Origin: Bifidobacterium miconis
Lineage (GTDB): Bacteria; Actinomycetota; Actinomycetes; Actinomycetales; Bifidobacteriaceae
Length of the DNA stretch: 64,000 nt
Direction: 5' to 3'
Assembly: GCF_019331735.1 (NCBI RefSeq)
Contig: NZ_JAHBBH010000016.1
Location: 1 to 64,000 of the forward strand
A program made the translations under genes and the position numbers. The notes under the pieces are model-generated. The model saw nothing but the letters and a program-made list of their open reading frames with translations, had not been told where the DNA came from and did not search any database. This document shows positions 52,635 through 59,977 of this stretch, one piece after another. Position 1 is the stretch's first letter, and each line of letters opens with the position of its first letter.

Positions 52635-53669
52635 ATGAGCAACGATGATCAGGACGACAAGACCACGGTGATCGAGACGGAGCCGGTCGGGACGAAGCCG
52701 ACCGAGACGGAGTCGGTCGGGACGGAACCGACCGTCGCGTTCGGTACGGACAGCCCGCTCGGCGCGGGCGGTATGGACGATGCGACGGCGGTCATGCCGA
52801 CGACGGCCGATATCGCCGAAACGCGCGCGATCGACGTGCCCGATGCGTCCGATGCAGCCGAAACGACCGTGATTCCGGCCACGCTGGACACGTCCAACGA
52901 CACGCCGACCGAAACCATGCCGCCGGTCGGCGACAACGCGACCGTGCCGCTGTATACGGCGAAGCTGAAGGATGCGTCCGCGGACGACACGACGGTTGAT
53001 GCGACGCATGACGAACCGGGCGTGATCGACGCGAAGCTGGACGACTTCGCGCAAACCGTGCCGATGACGGTGGCGGTGCCGACCGACGAGCCGACGGCGG
53101 CGATTCCGAGATCGGATGCGGTGCGAGACGATTCCGACAAGACGGTGGACGCATCCTCCGGAGACTCTGCCGGAGATACGGGCACAACCGTCCCGAACAC
53201 GACCATCCCGGATGCTGCGGCATCGGAGAACGCCGCGCCCGATGCCGTCTTCGGCAATCGCACGGCGGATCGTGGAAATGACGCGGGTACATCGCGGCCG
53301 GCAAACGAGACGGGCTTCGAAGCGTCCCGCCGGCCGAATCCCGAACAGGCGCCGGCATGGACACAGCCCGCACGCAACGCGCAGCCGGTCGTGCAGGTCG
53401 AACGCGACGTGCCGCCCGCGCCGCAGGTCATCCGCAAAACCGGGCCGAACGTGGCAGCCATCGTTTTCGGTGTGCTGGGGATCCTGCTCGGCTCGGTCAC
53501 GCTGCTGTTCGGGCTGGACTATCCGACCAACCTGTTCTTCTGGCTGGAGGCCGACCCGCGCGTGGTCGCCGCCATCGCCTGCGCCGTCGTCGGCGGTGCG
53601 CTCGTGCTCATCGCCATCATCTGGTCGCTCGCCACGATGATCGGCTCGCGGAGCAAGCCGAAGGCGTAG
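52635..53669 (+). CDS. Membrane protein with long Asp/Thr-rich N-terminal region
   Basis: 344 aa. Residues 1-260 are low-complexity, acidic and Thr-rich (repeats such as VGTKPTETESVGTEPT), then two transmembrane helices (about 275-298 and 311-335) and a basic tail. The C-terminal part (GPNVAAIVFGVLGILLGSVTLLFGLDYPTNLFFWLEADPRV) is probably the only folded segment. GGAGAAC precedes the ATG. It follows the PspC gene by 111 bp and may be part of the same envelope-stress unit. No family recognised. Confidence 0.75.
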   Translation: MSNDDQDDKTTVIETEPVGTKPTETESVGTEPTVAFGTDSPLGAGGMDDATAVMPTTADIAETRAIDVPDASDAAETTVIPATLDTSNDTPTETMPPVGDNATVPLYTAKLKDASADDTTVDATHDEPGVIDAKLDDFAQTVPMTVAVPTDEPTAAIPRSDAVRDDSDKTVDASSGDSAGDTGTTVPNTTIPDAAASENAAPDAVFGNRTADRGNDAGTSRPANETGFEASRRPNPEQAPAWTQPARNAQPVVQVERDVPPAPQVIRKTGPNVAAIVFGVLGILLGSVTLLFGLDYPTNLFFWLEADPRVVAAIACAVVGGALVLIAIIWSLATMIGSRSKPKA

Positions 53670-53722
53670 GCGTAAGGCATAGGCATACGGCGCAGACGTG
53701 ACGGGCGACGGTGGCCGTGCGG

Positions 53723-54340
53723 TTACTGGGCGGCCTCGGCCTCGTCGAGATCTGCGAAGCCGCCGAGCCGCACGGTGGCGAGGATCGTCTCCTCGGTGAG
53801 GTTGCGGCCGGCGGTGGTCTTGTCGGCCACCATCCGCTCGTACAGGCCGAGTGTCCGGTCGGAATACGTGCCGAGCTCGCCGCGCAGGTACGTTTCGAAC
53901 GACGTGGCCGCAGGCGTGTCCTCGGCGGTGGTGAGCACGCGCATCGCCCGGCCGAGCTTCGGATATCGGGCGCGGAAATCGGCCGCCCACGCGACCTGCG
54001 TGGCGATGATCCGCTCCTGACGGGCGATGCGCTCGCCGGACAGTCGCGGAATGTACGGTTCGATGTTCTCCGCGTATTCGGCCGGTGCGGTTGAGGCCAT
54101 CATGCGGCCGTACTTCTCGGTGACGAGGTTGCGGCCGATGCGGTCCGCTTCGGCCAGGTCGTCCAGATAACTCTCCAGCAGCGGCACGGGCCACGTGAGG
54201 AACTGGCTGGTGCGCATCTGGTTGAACACCGGCCAGTTGCCTTGGCAGGCGGCGCGCCCGCCCTCGTTGTTGGTGCGCTGGAACTGGTCCCATTCGCGGC
54301 GGACGATTCGCTCGATGAGTGCGGTATATTCATTGGTCAT
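53723..54340 (-). CDS. DUF4125-family protein
   Basis: 205 aa, mostly helical, with the family features IERIVRREWDQFQ, GRAACQGNWPVFNQMRTSQFLTWP, NLVTEKYGRMM and IVATQVAW-type segments. No signal peptide. Its gene begins 18 bp after the DUF4037/TPR gene and has GGAG upstream; this neighbour pair recurs across Gram-positive bacteria as far as I know. Function unknown. The helical protein next to a nucleotidyltransferase-like partner suggests the two act as one system. Confidence 0.85.
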   Translation of the reverse strand: MTNEYTALIERIVRREWDQFQRTNNEGGRAACQGNWPVFNQMRTSQFLTWPVPLLESYLDDLAEADRIGRNLVTEKYGRMMASTAPAEYAENIEPYIPRLSGERIARQERIIATQVAWAADFRARYPKLGRAMRVLTTAEDTPAATSFETYLRGELGTYSDRTLGLYERMVADKTTAGRNLTEETILATVRLGGFADLDEAEAAQ

Positions 54341-54358
54341 GGATGGTCTCCGATCCTG

Positions 54359-56479
54359 TTACAGCGAGCGCAGGCACGCTGCGGGGCTCTGGATATGCTC
54401 CTCGACGTACGGGCGCTGCCATTCGAGGAACGTGTCGTCGCTGCGCGTCAGACCCTCGCGCTTCAGCTCGGCCACGACCTCGCCGCAGATCCGTTCGATG
54501 GTCTCGTTGACCTGAGCCGCGACCGGCGCGGCGCCGCGCCCGCCCTCGCCGAACCCGGCCCCGCCATAGCAGGCCGCCGAGCTTAGGCGCAGCAGCGATT
54601 CCAGCTGCTCGCACACGTCCGCCAGACGCGTCGCCACGCGGGCGCTCAACCGGCGCAGCGCGGCGAACCGCCACTTGTAATACGGCAGATAACCGACCGT
54701 CACCGGCTTGTTCATCAGATACACGAGCGAGGCGGCCGCATCCGCGAATTCGCCGATCGACAGCCATGCGGCCGCGCCGTCGCCGCGTTCCAACATGCGC
54801 GGCACGTTGTACTGGCCGGCCTGCGCCATCATGCCGAGACGGCGCGAAATCAGCGACAGCCGCACATCGTCGGGCATGAACTTGAACGCCTGACGCGCGG
54901 CCGAAAACGCGCCCAACGGGTCGGCGAACACCTCGCCGTTCGTCGCGGCCGCCAGCGTCGGCTCGTCCAGCATCAGCCATTCGTGCGGGCGGTCGGCCGC
55001 CGGGGCCTCGCGATAGCCAGTGATCGACGCGAAGAAGTCGCCGATCGCGAACACGCCGTCACGCCGTCCAGCGCCCTGCGCGCGCGGCGTTGCCGTACCG
55101 CCGGCGGCGTCGGCTCGTGCATATCCCATGAACTCGTGCGGCAGCGCGTCGTAATCGGCTTGCAGGCGCTCGCCGATCGCCGTGTAATCCTCATCGGTGA
55201 GCCACAGGCAGAAGCGCGGGCCGAAATCGTGATCCTGTGAGATCGCGTCGTCGAAGCCGTAGCATTCCGACCCGTGGCCGACCAAACCTGCGGCGATGCG
55301 TCCCTGATATTCCGGGTATTTCGCCGCGATCATCGGCTTGCCGACCTCGTTCCAGTACGCGCGCGCCAGCTTCAGCCCCGACATGCGCGGGCGGGCGGAG
55401 ACGTTGCCCGGAGCGGTTACCAGGGCCGTTTCGCCGCTCGATCCGGCGTTGGAAGCCGCAGACGACGACCCGTCGCCTGCTCCGGCGGAAGCGACGTCGA
55501 CCCCCGCCTGCCGTGCCGCGTCCTCGACCTGCCTGAGATTCGCCTCGGTGATACGGTAATAATCGGTGTCGCGCCCGTAGCATTCCTCGATCACCGCCAG
55601 CGACCGGCGATACAGGTCAACCGCGCGCGCGAAATCGCCGGCCGCATAGCGCACCTGCGCATAGCCGGCCAGCGCCGACGCGTAGTGCGCGCTGTGCTCG
55701 AGATGCCCGTTGCGGTAGATGTCGAGCGCGCGGGCCGCATGCGCGTCGGCCTCGTCGAGCTTGTGCTCTCCGAGCAGCGTGAGTGCGAGATTGGTGTTCG
55801 TGGACGCGACGTCGAGGTCCGCGCTCGCGTCCGGGCTGGACGATTCGAGGATGCCCAGCGCTTCGCGCAGCTCCGCTTCTGCCTGCGGCAGACGGTCCGT
55901 TTCGCTGTAGAGCATGGACAGGTTGTTGTGCAGCGCGGCGAGCCGGCGGTCGGTGGGGGAGAGGGTTTGTTTGGCCGAGTCGAGCGCCATGTGGTAGAGC
56001 TCTTCGGCCTGATCGTAGTTGTGGGCCGCGCGCTGGCCGGTGGCCGCGTTGATGAGCGTGGTCGTCCACGCCTCCGTGCCCTCGAGGCCCATTTTCGCGG
56101 CGAGCTCCAGCGCCCGCTGGATGATCCACTGGTTTTCCTTGTGCTTGCCCTGCGAACGGTAGAAGCCCATCGTCTCGTTGAGCACGGTGAGCAGACCCGC
56201 GTTGTCGCCGGCGTTCTCCGCGTCCACGGCCGCCTGTTCAAGATACGGTCCGGCCTTGGTGGCGGCCTCATGCGCGTCGAAGATCGCGTCGAGTCCGGCG
56301 AGGAACTCGTTCACGTCGAAATGCGCCGGTCGATCGGCGTTATCGTCGACGCCATCGTCCTGCGCGTCTCCGTTGTCCGCAACGTCCGCGTCGGTCTCGT
56401 CATCCGCGCCATCCATGTCATTTGCGTTGCCGAACCCGCCGAACGCCTCCAAACGGCGCAACAGTTCGTCGTCATTCAT
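54359..56479 (-). CDS. TPR / DUF4037 nucleotidyltransferase-like protein
   Basis: 706 aa. An acidic N-terminus (about 18-50) leads to a tetratricopeptide region (about 65-300, e.g. HNNLSMLYSETDRLPQAEAELREALGIL) and a DUF4037 domain (from about 375). The segment GHGSECYGFDDAISQDHDFGP (about 400-420; the GS and the D-x-D are visible) matches a nucleotidyltransferase-fold active site. AAGGAGG lies 6 nt before the ATG. The fusion of a TPR scaffold with a possible nucleotide-transferring domain, followed by DUF4125, is conserved but uncharacterised to my knowledge. Confidence 0.85.
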   Translation of the reverse strand: MNDDELLRRLEAFGGFGNANDMDGADDETDADVADNGDAQDDGVDDNADRPAHFDVNEFLAGLDAIFDAHEAATKAGPYLEQAAVDAENAGDNAGLLTVLNETMGFYRSQGKHKENQWIIQRALELAAKMGLEGTEAWTTTLINAATGQRAAHNYDQAEELYHMALDSAKQTLSPTDRRLAALHNNLSMLYSETDRLPQAEAELREALGILESSSPDASADLDVASTNTNLALTLLGEHKLDEADAHAARALDIYRNGHLEHSAHYASALAGYAQVRYAAGDFARAVDLYRRSLAVIEECYGRDTDYYRITEANLRQVEDAARQAGVDVASAGAGDGSSSAASNAGSSGETALVTAPGNVSARPRMSGLKLARAYWNEVGKPMIAAKYPEYQGRIAAGLVGHGSECYGFDDAISQDHDFGPRFCLWLTDEDYTAIGERLQADYDALPHEFMGYARADAAGGTATPRAQGAGRRDGVFAIGDFFASITGYREAPAADRPHEWLMLDEPTLAAATNGEVFADPLGAFSAARQAFKFMPDDVRLSLISRRLGMMAQAGQYNVPRMLERGDGAAAWLSIGEFADAAASLVYLMNKPVTVGYLPYYKWRFAALRRLSARVATRLADVCEQLESLLRLSSAACYGGAGFGEGGRGAAPVAAQVNETIERICGEVVAELKREGLTRSDDTFLEWQRPYVEEHIQSPAACLRSL

Positions 56480-56615
56480 AAACAGCCTCCTTGCCGGATC
56501 GCACTGTGTTCCAGTGTACGGGCAAGAAGGCTGCGGGCGGACTGTGTCCGGTGTGATATTGCTGACGGCTCAGCTCGTGTGGGGCCGGATCGTGCACGGA
56601 TCGTGCGTCGAAGCG

Positions 56616-57803
56616 TCACACCTCGACCGGGCGCATGCGTTCGAACGCGTCCGTGTGCGTTTCCCAGCGCAGCGAGTAGAAGGTGAGTAGTGCGACGGCG
56701 AGGATGCCGAGCGGCAGGCCGCCGAGGCCGGTGAACCGGTAGTTCATCGAGAACGTGGTGAGCATCGCGCCGCCGACGACCGAGCCGACCGCGTTGCCGA
56801 AATTGAACGCCACCTGCACGGCCGCGCCCGCGATCAGTTCGCCGCCGCCCTGGCCTGCTTCGGTCATGAGCAGCTGCTGCGGCGCGGAGATGAAGAACAG
56901 GCCGAACGCGATCCAGAACGTGAGCAGCGCGCTGGTGAACTGGTTGCCGGGCAGGGTGAGCACCATGAGCAGGCCGAGGCAGGAGATCGCCTGTCCGAGC
57001 GCGGCGGTGCCGGCGTGGCGCCAGCGGTCGGTGATCTGCCCGCCGATCAGGCCGCCCACGACCATGCCGAAGCCGGCGAGCATCATCATCATGGGCACGA
57101 GCGCGCTCGGCCAGCCTCCGGTCTTCTGCAGCCACGGGGAGACATAGCTCCACCAGCAGAACACGCCCGCGTTGCCGGTGAACACGGCCGCGAGGATGAT
57201 CCACGGGCCGGGCTTGGTGAGGAAGCGGAACTGGCCGCGAATGCCCGCGTCCTTGATGGGCGCCACGAACGGGATCCATGCGACCGTGAGCGCGATCGTC
57301 ATCGCGGCCCACGCGGCGAGGATGCCGAACGCGAGGCGCCACGAGAGGAATTCGGCCATGAGCGTGCCGGCGGGCACGCCGAGCATGTTCGCGACGGTCT
57401 GGCCGGTCACCATCATGGAGACGGCCTGCGCCTCCTTGCCCTTGTCGGCGAGCGTTTTGGCGATGAGCGTCGCGGTGCCGAAGAACGCGCCGTGCGGCAG
57501 GCCTGAGATGAAGCGCGCGACGATGAGCATGGTCGCGTTGACGGACAGCGCGGACATCGCGTTGCCGACGAGCGCGATCGCCATGAACAGGATGATGAGG
57601 TTCTTCGGCGGCACCTTACGGCCGAAGACGAGGATGAGCGTGCCGATGCACACGCCGATCGCGTAGGCGGAGATGTAGTGGCCGGCGGTGGGGATGTCGA
57701 CGTTGGTGGCTGCCGCGGCCTGCGGCAGGATGCCCATCATCACGAATTCGGCGGCGCCGAGGATGAACGCGCCGGCGGCCAGCGCGAGCAGACTTTTCTT
57801 CAT
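56616..57803 (-). CDS. MFS exporter, AraJ/DHA1 type
   Basis: 395 aa with twelve predicted transmembrane helices. GAAEFVMMGILPQAA at the N-terminus, FGRKVPPKN in the 2-3 loop and RFISGLPHGAFFGTA are typical of the DHA1 sugar or drug efflux group. Substrate may be arabinose-like sugars or drugs. GGAGAAG precedes the ATG. A 9-bp inverted repeat lies 41 bp upstream of the start codon and may be an operator. Confidence 0.92.
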   Translation of the reverse strand: MKKSLLALAAGAFILGAAEFVMMGILPQAAAATNVDIPTAGHYISAYAIGVCIGTLILVFGRKVPPKNLIILFMAIALVGNAMSALSVNATMLIVARFISGLPHGAFFGTATLIAKTLADKGKEAQAVSMMVTGQTVANMLGVPAGTLMAEFLSWRLAFGILAAWAAMTIALTVAWIPFVAPIKDAGIRGQFRFLTKPGPWIILAAVFTGNAGVFCWWSYVSPWLQKTGGWPSALVPMMMMLAGFGMVVGGLIGGQITDRWRHAGTAALGQAISCLGLLMVLTLPGNQFTSALLTFWIAFGLFFISAPQQLLMTEAGQGGGELIAGAAVQVAFNFGNAVGSVVGGAMLTTFSMNYRFTGLGGLPLGILAVALLTFYSLRWETHTDAFERMRPVEV

Positions 57804-57843
57804 GGTTGGCTTCTCCAGAAAACATCACGCGATTATCGTCAGC

Positions 57844-57868
57844 ATTTTGTGCGATGATTGCACAAAAT
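57844..57868. promoter_or_regulatory. Inverted repeat upstream of the MFS gene
   Basis: ATTTTGTGC (57844-57852) and GCACAAAAT (57860-57868) are exact reverse complements 7 nt apart, in an AT-rich stretch flanked by GATTATC on both sides. The form suits a TetR/MarR-type repressor, but no regulator gene is adjacent. Confidence 0.6.
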
Positions 57869-57995
57869 CGTCATCTGATTATCTAACGTAGCGTCGGACA
57901 TGCCTCTCTTGGTGAAGTTACAAGCGTATTCGTGCTGAGTGCCCTGCGGTCAATATTGATGAACCATTGGCTGCAGAGCACTGACACGGTTGCGG

Positions 57996-59609
57996 TCAAT
58001 TCTTGTAGAACTGTGAGAAATCGCCGATTTCGCTCTTGGCCTTGTCATAGTACTTTTGCCAGATGGCGTTGTTCTCGTCTATGCCGAGCCCGGTGACTTG
58101 CTTGACGTATTCGTCCCATTGCGCATCGGTGACGCCCTTGGCGATCCAGGAGGCCAGCTTTGGAATTGCATAGTCGAGGATTTGCGTGTTGTTATTGGAT
58201 ACGGTGACCTGATCGGTTGCGTCGCTAAGAATCACGTAGATCGGCATGTACTGGGCATCGAGGTCGATATTGGCGTATTGCTCGTCGTACGCCTTGTCGT
58301 CGTTGATCACGCTCTGCATTTCAGGGGAGGTGATCGTGTCGTCAGGGCGCAGCCAGTATGCGCCGTCGTGGGCGGCGACTCGCTGTCCTTGCTTGGTCAG
58401 GTCGAAAACCTTTTCGGATTGTGTGTACTGGTGATCGCCGTCCTTGGTCACGTATTCGGGAATGTTGCCGTAGAACTGTTCGATCGAGGTCTCACGGTCA
58501 TAGAGTGCGTTGACGATCTTCCAGATGTTGGCGCTTTTTGCGCTGTCGTTGGCGGCGGCTTTGCTGACGGTGAGACGTGCGGGGTTGTACTGCTGATAGT
58601 CGGCGTTCCAGTCCCAAACGGGAGTGACTCCGTCTTCGCTGGCGGGCACGGGCATGGCGACATATTCGTCGGCCAGCGTTCCGAATGCCGATGTGTCCCA
58701 TCCGAAGGCGACACCCACGATCGCGGTGCCGTTGTCTCCGCCGTTGCGGGCATCGGTCTTGGTGTCGTCGGTCAAGGCATCCTGAGGAATGAGTTGATCC
58801 TCGTACAGCGTGTGGTAATACTCAATCACTTGACGGTAGCGTTCGTCCGTCAGAAAGTTCTTCACGGTACCGTCTTCAAGATAGATTCCCTGCTGGGAGG
58901 GGCCGGATGACGAGAACGATGTGAGCAGCCCCGTGGAGTTCAGCAGTAGCATGGGGCTGTACCAGCCGAATCCGTCCGTGTTGATCTTGGTGACGTTCAT
59001 GGGTATTTCGTCGGCCTTGCCATTGCCGTTCGGATCCTGCGTCTTGAACGCTTTGAGTACGTCGAGCAGTTCATTCCAGGTGGTGGGGATCTCAAGTCCC
59101 AGCTTGTCCAGCCACGTCTTGTTGATCATCATGTGGTCGCCGGACTGGTTGGGCACGGTGTGTTTGGAAGGAATGCCGAGGATGGTACCGTCTTCGGAAG
59201 TGGCGATGGCTTTCGCCAGTTTGTCCTCGGTGAGAAACTCCTTGACGTTGGGCATGTCATCGAGGTGAGGGGCGAGATCGGCGAAGAAATCGGAGAACTG
59301 CCGGGTGTCTGCGGCGCCGAATCCTCGAATGGTGATGTCGGGCACGGTACCCGAGTTCAGCATGGCCGGACGTTGCTGTCCCCATGCGTTTCCTTCTACG
59401 CGGGACCATTTGATGGTGCATCCGCATGCTTTTTCGACCCGGCTGACCCAATCCAGATCCTTAAAAGCGGATAGCTGTGGAGTGGGGGATGCGTACAGCA
59501 CCTCGATGGTGGAGTTGTTCCCGCCGGCGTTCGAGGTTCCGCAACCGGCGATCAGTGCCAGTGCCGCGAGTGCTGATATGACTGCGTTGATTCGCGTATG
59601 CGCCTTCAT
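57996..59609 (-). CDS. Extracellular solute-binding lipoprotein (sugar ABC type), orphan
   Basis: 537 aa. Signal with lipobox LIAGC, then a type 1 binding-protein fold related to LipO/AlgQ-like proteins: STIEVLYASPTPQLSAF, MLNSGTVPDITIRGF, LGLEIPTTWNELLDVLKAFKTQDPNGNGKADEIPM, a calcium-loop-like segment, and YAIPKLASWIAKGVTDAQWDEYVKQVTGLG near the end. No permease or ATPase genes adjoin, so it must use components encoded elsewhere. It is divergent from the GH95 gene, suggesting it captures a fucosylated glycan. AAGGAAG precedes the ATG. Confidence 0.9.
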   Translation of the reverse strand: MKAHTRINAVISALAALALIAGCGTSNAGGNNSTIEVLYASPTPQLSAFKDLDWVSRVEKACGCTIKWSRVEGNAWGQQRPAMLNSGTVPDITIRGFGAADTRQFSDFFADLAPHLDDMPNVKEFLTEDKLAKAIATSEDGTILGIPSKHTVPNQSGDHMMINKTWLDKLGLEIPTTWNELLDVLKAFKTQDPNGNGKADEIPMNVTKINTDGFGWYSPMLLLNSTGLLTSFSSSGPSQQGIYLEDGTVKNFLTDERYRQVIEYYHTLYEDQLIPQDALTDDTKTDARNGGDNGTAIVGVAFGWDTSAFGTLADEYVAMPVPASEDGVTPVWDWNADYQQYNPARLTVSKAAANDSAKSANIWKIVNALYDRETSIEQFYGNIPEYVTKDGDHQYTQSEKVFDLTKQGQRVAAHDGAYWLRPDDTITSPEMQSVINDDKAYDEQYANIDLDAQYMPIYVILSDATDQVTVSNNNTQILDYAIPKLASWIAKGVTDAQWDEYVKQVTGLGIDENNAIWQKYYDKAKSEIGDFSQFYKN

Positions 59610-59705
59610 GGTTTCTTCTTCCTTGTGTTGTTTGACATCCTTGTCTGGCGTCTATCCGCGCACATGTACGGAGTTGACATGACGTGCGAAGCGATGGCTT
59701 TTTTA

Positions 59706-59766
59706 CTTGACCTGTGGCGGATCGCGTCGCAGGTCAAGCATACGATGAACGAATAATTCTTGTCAA
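59706..59766 (-). promoter_or_regulatory. Promoter and operator-like repeat of the binding-protein gene
   Basis: On the minus strand TTGACA (59766-59761), an 18-nt spacer and TATGCT (59742-59737) form a good promoter. Just downstream, CTTGACCTG (59706-59714) and CAGGTCAAG (59730-59738) form an inverted repeat overlapping the -10 box and start site, well placed for repression. Confidence 0.65.
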
Positions 59767-59908
59767 GTAGAGAATTTATCTTCGTGCGTTCAATGATAAA
59801 TGTGGGATGAGAGTGGCTTTATTTCAGTGATTGCATACATGCAAAGGCCTGTTGATTGGCGTGTTGCTGTTGGTGTATTGATATATAGTGTAATCCTGTT
59901 GATGGAAG

Positions 59909-59927
59909 GTAGCGAATGTTTCGTTAC
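59909..59927. promoter_or_regulatory. Operator-like palindrome upstream of the GH95 gene
   Basis: GTAGCGAATGTTTCGTTAC has 8-bp arms with one mismatch, 50 bp before the GH95 start. A weak promoter (TTGCTG 59864-59869, TAGTGT 59886-59891) lies upstream, so a bound repressor would block it. The LacI-type protein at 62376 is the natural candidate. Confidence 0.6.
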
Positions 59928-59977
59928 TTAAGATGCGGCGCAAGATGCCGCACGGCAGACGCGAAGGAGCATGGCTG

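Noticed and set aside
51774-54293. 839-codon minus-strand open frame
   Set aside because: Antisense to the PspC and Asp/Thr-rich protein genes, Arg/His-rich, and overlaps the DUF4125 gene in another frame.
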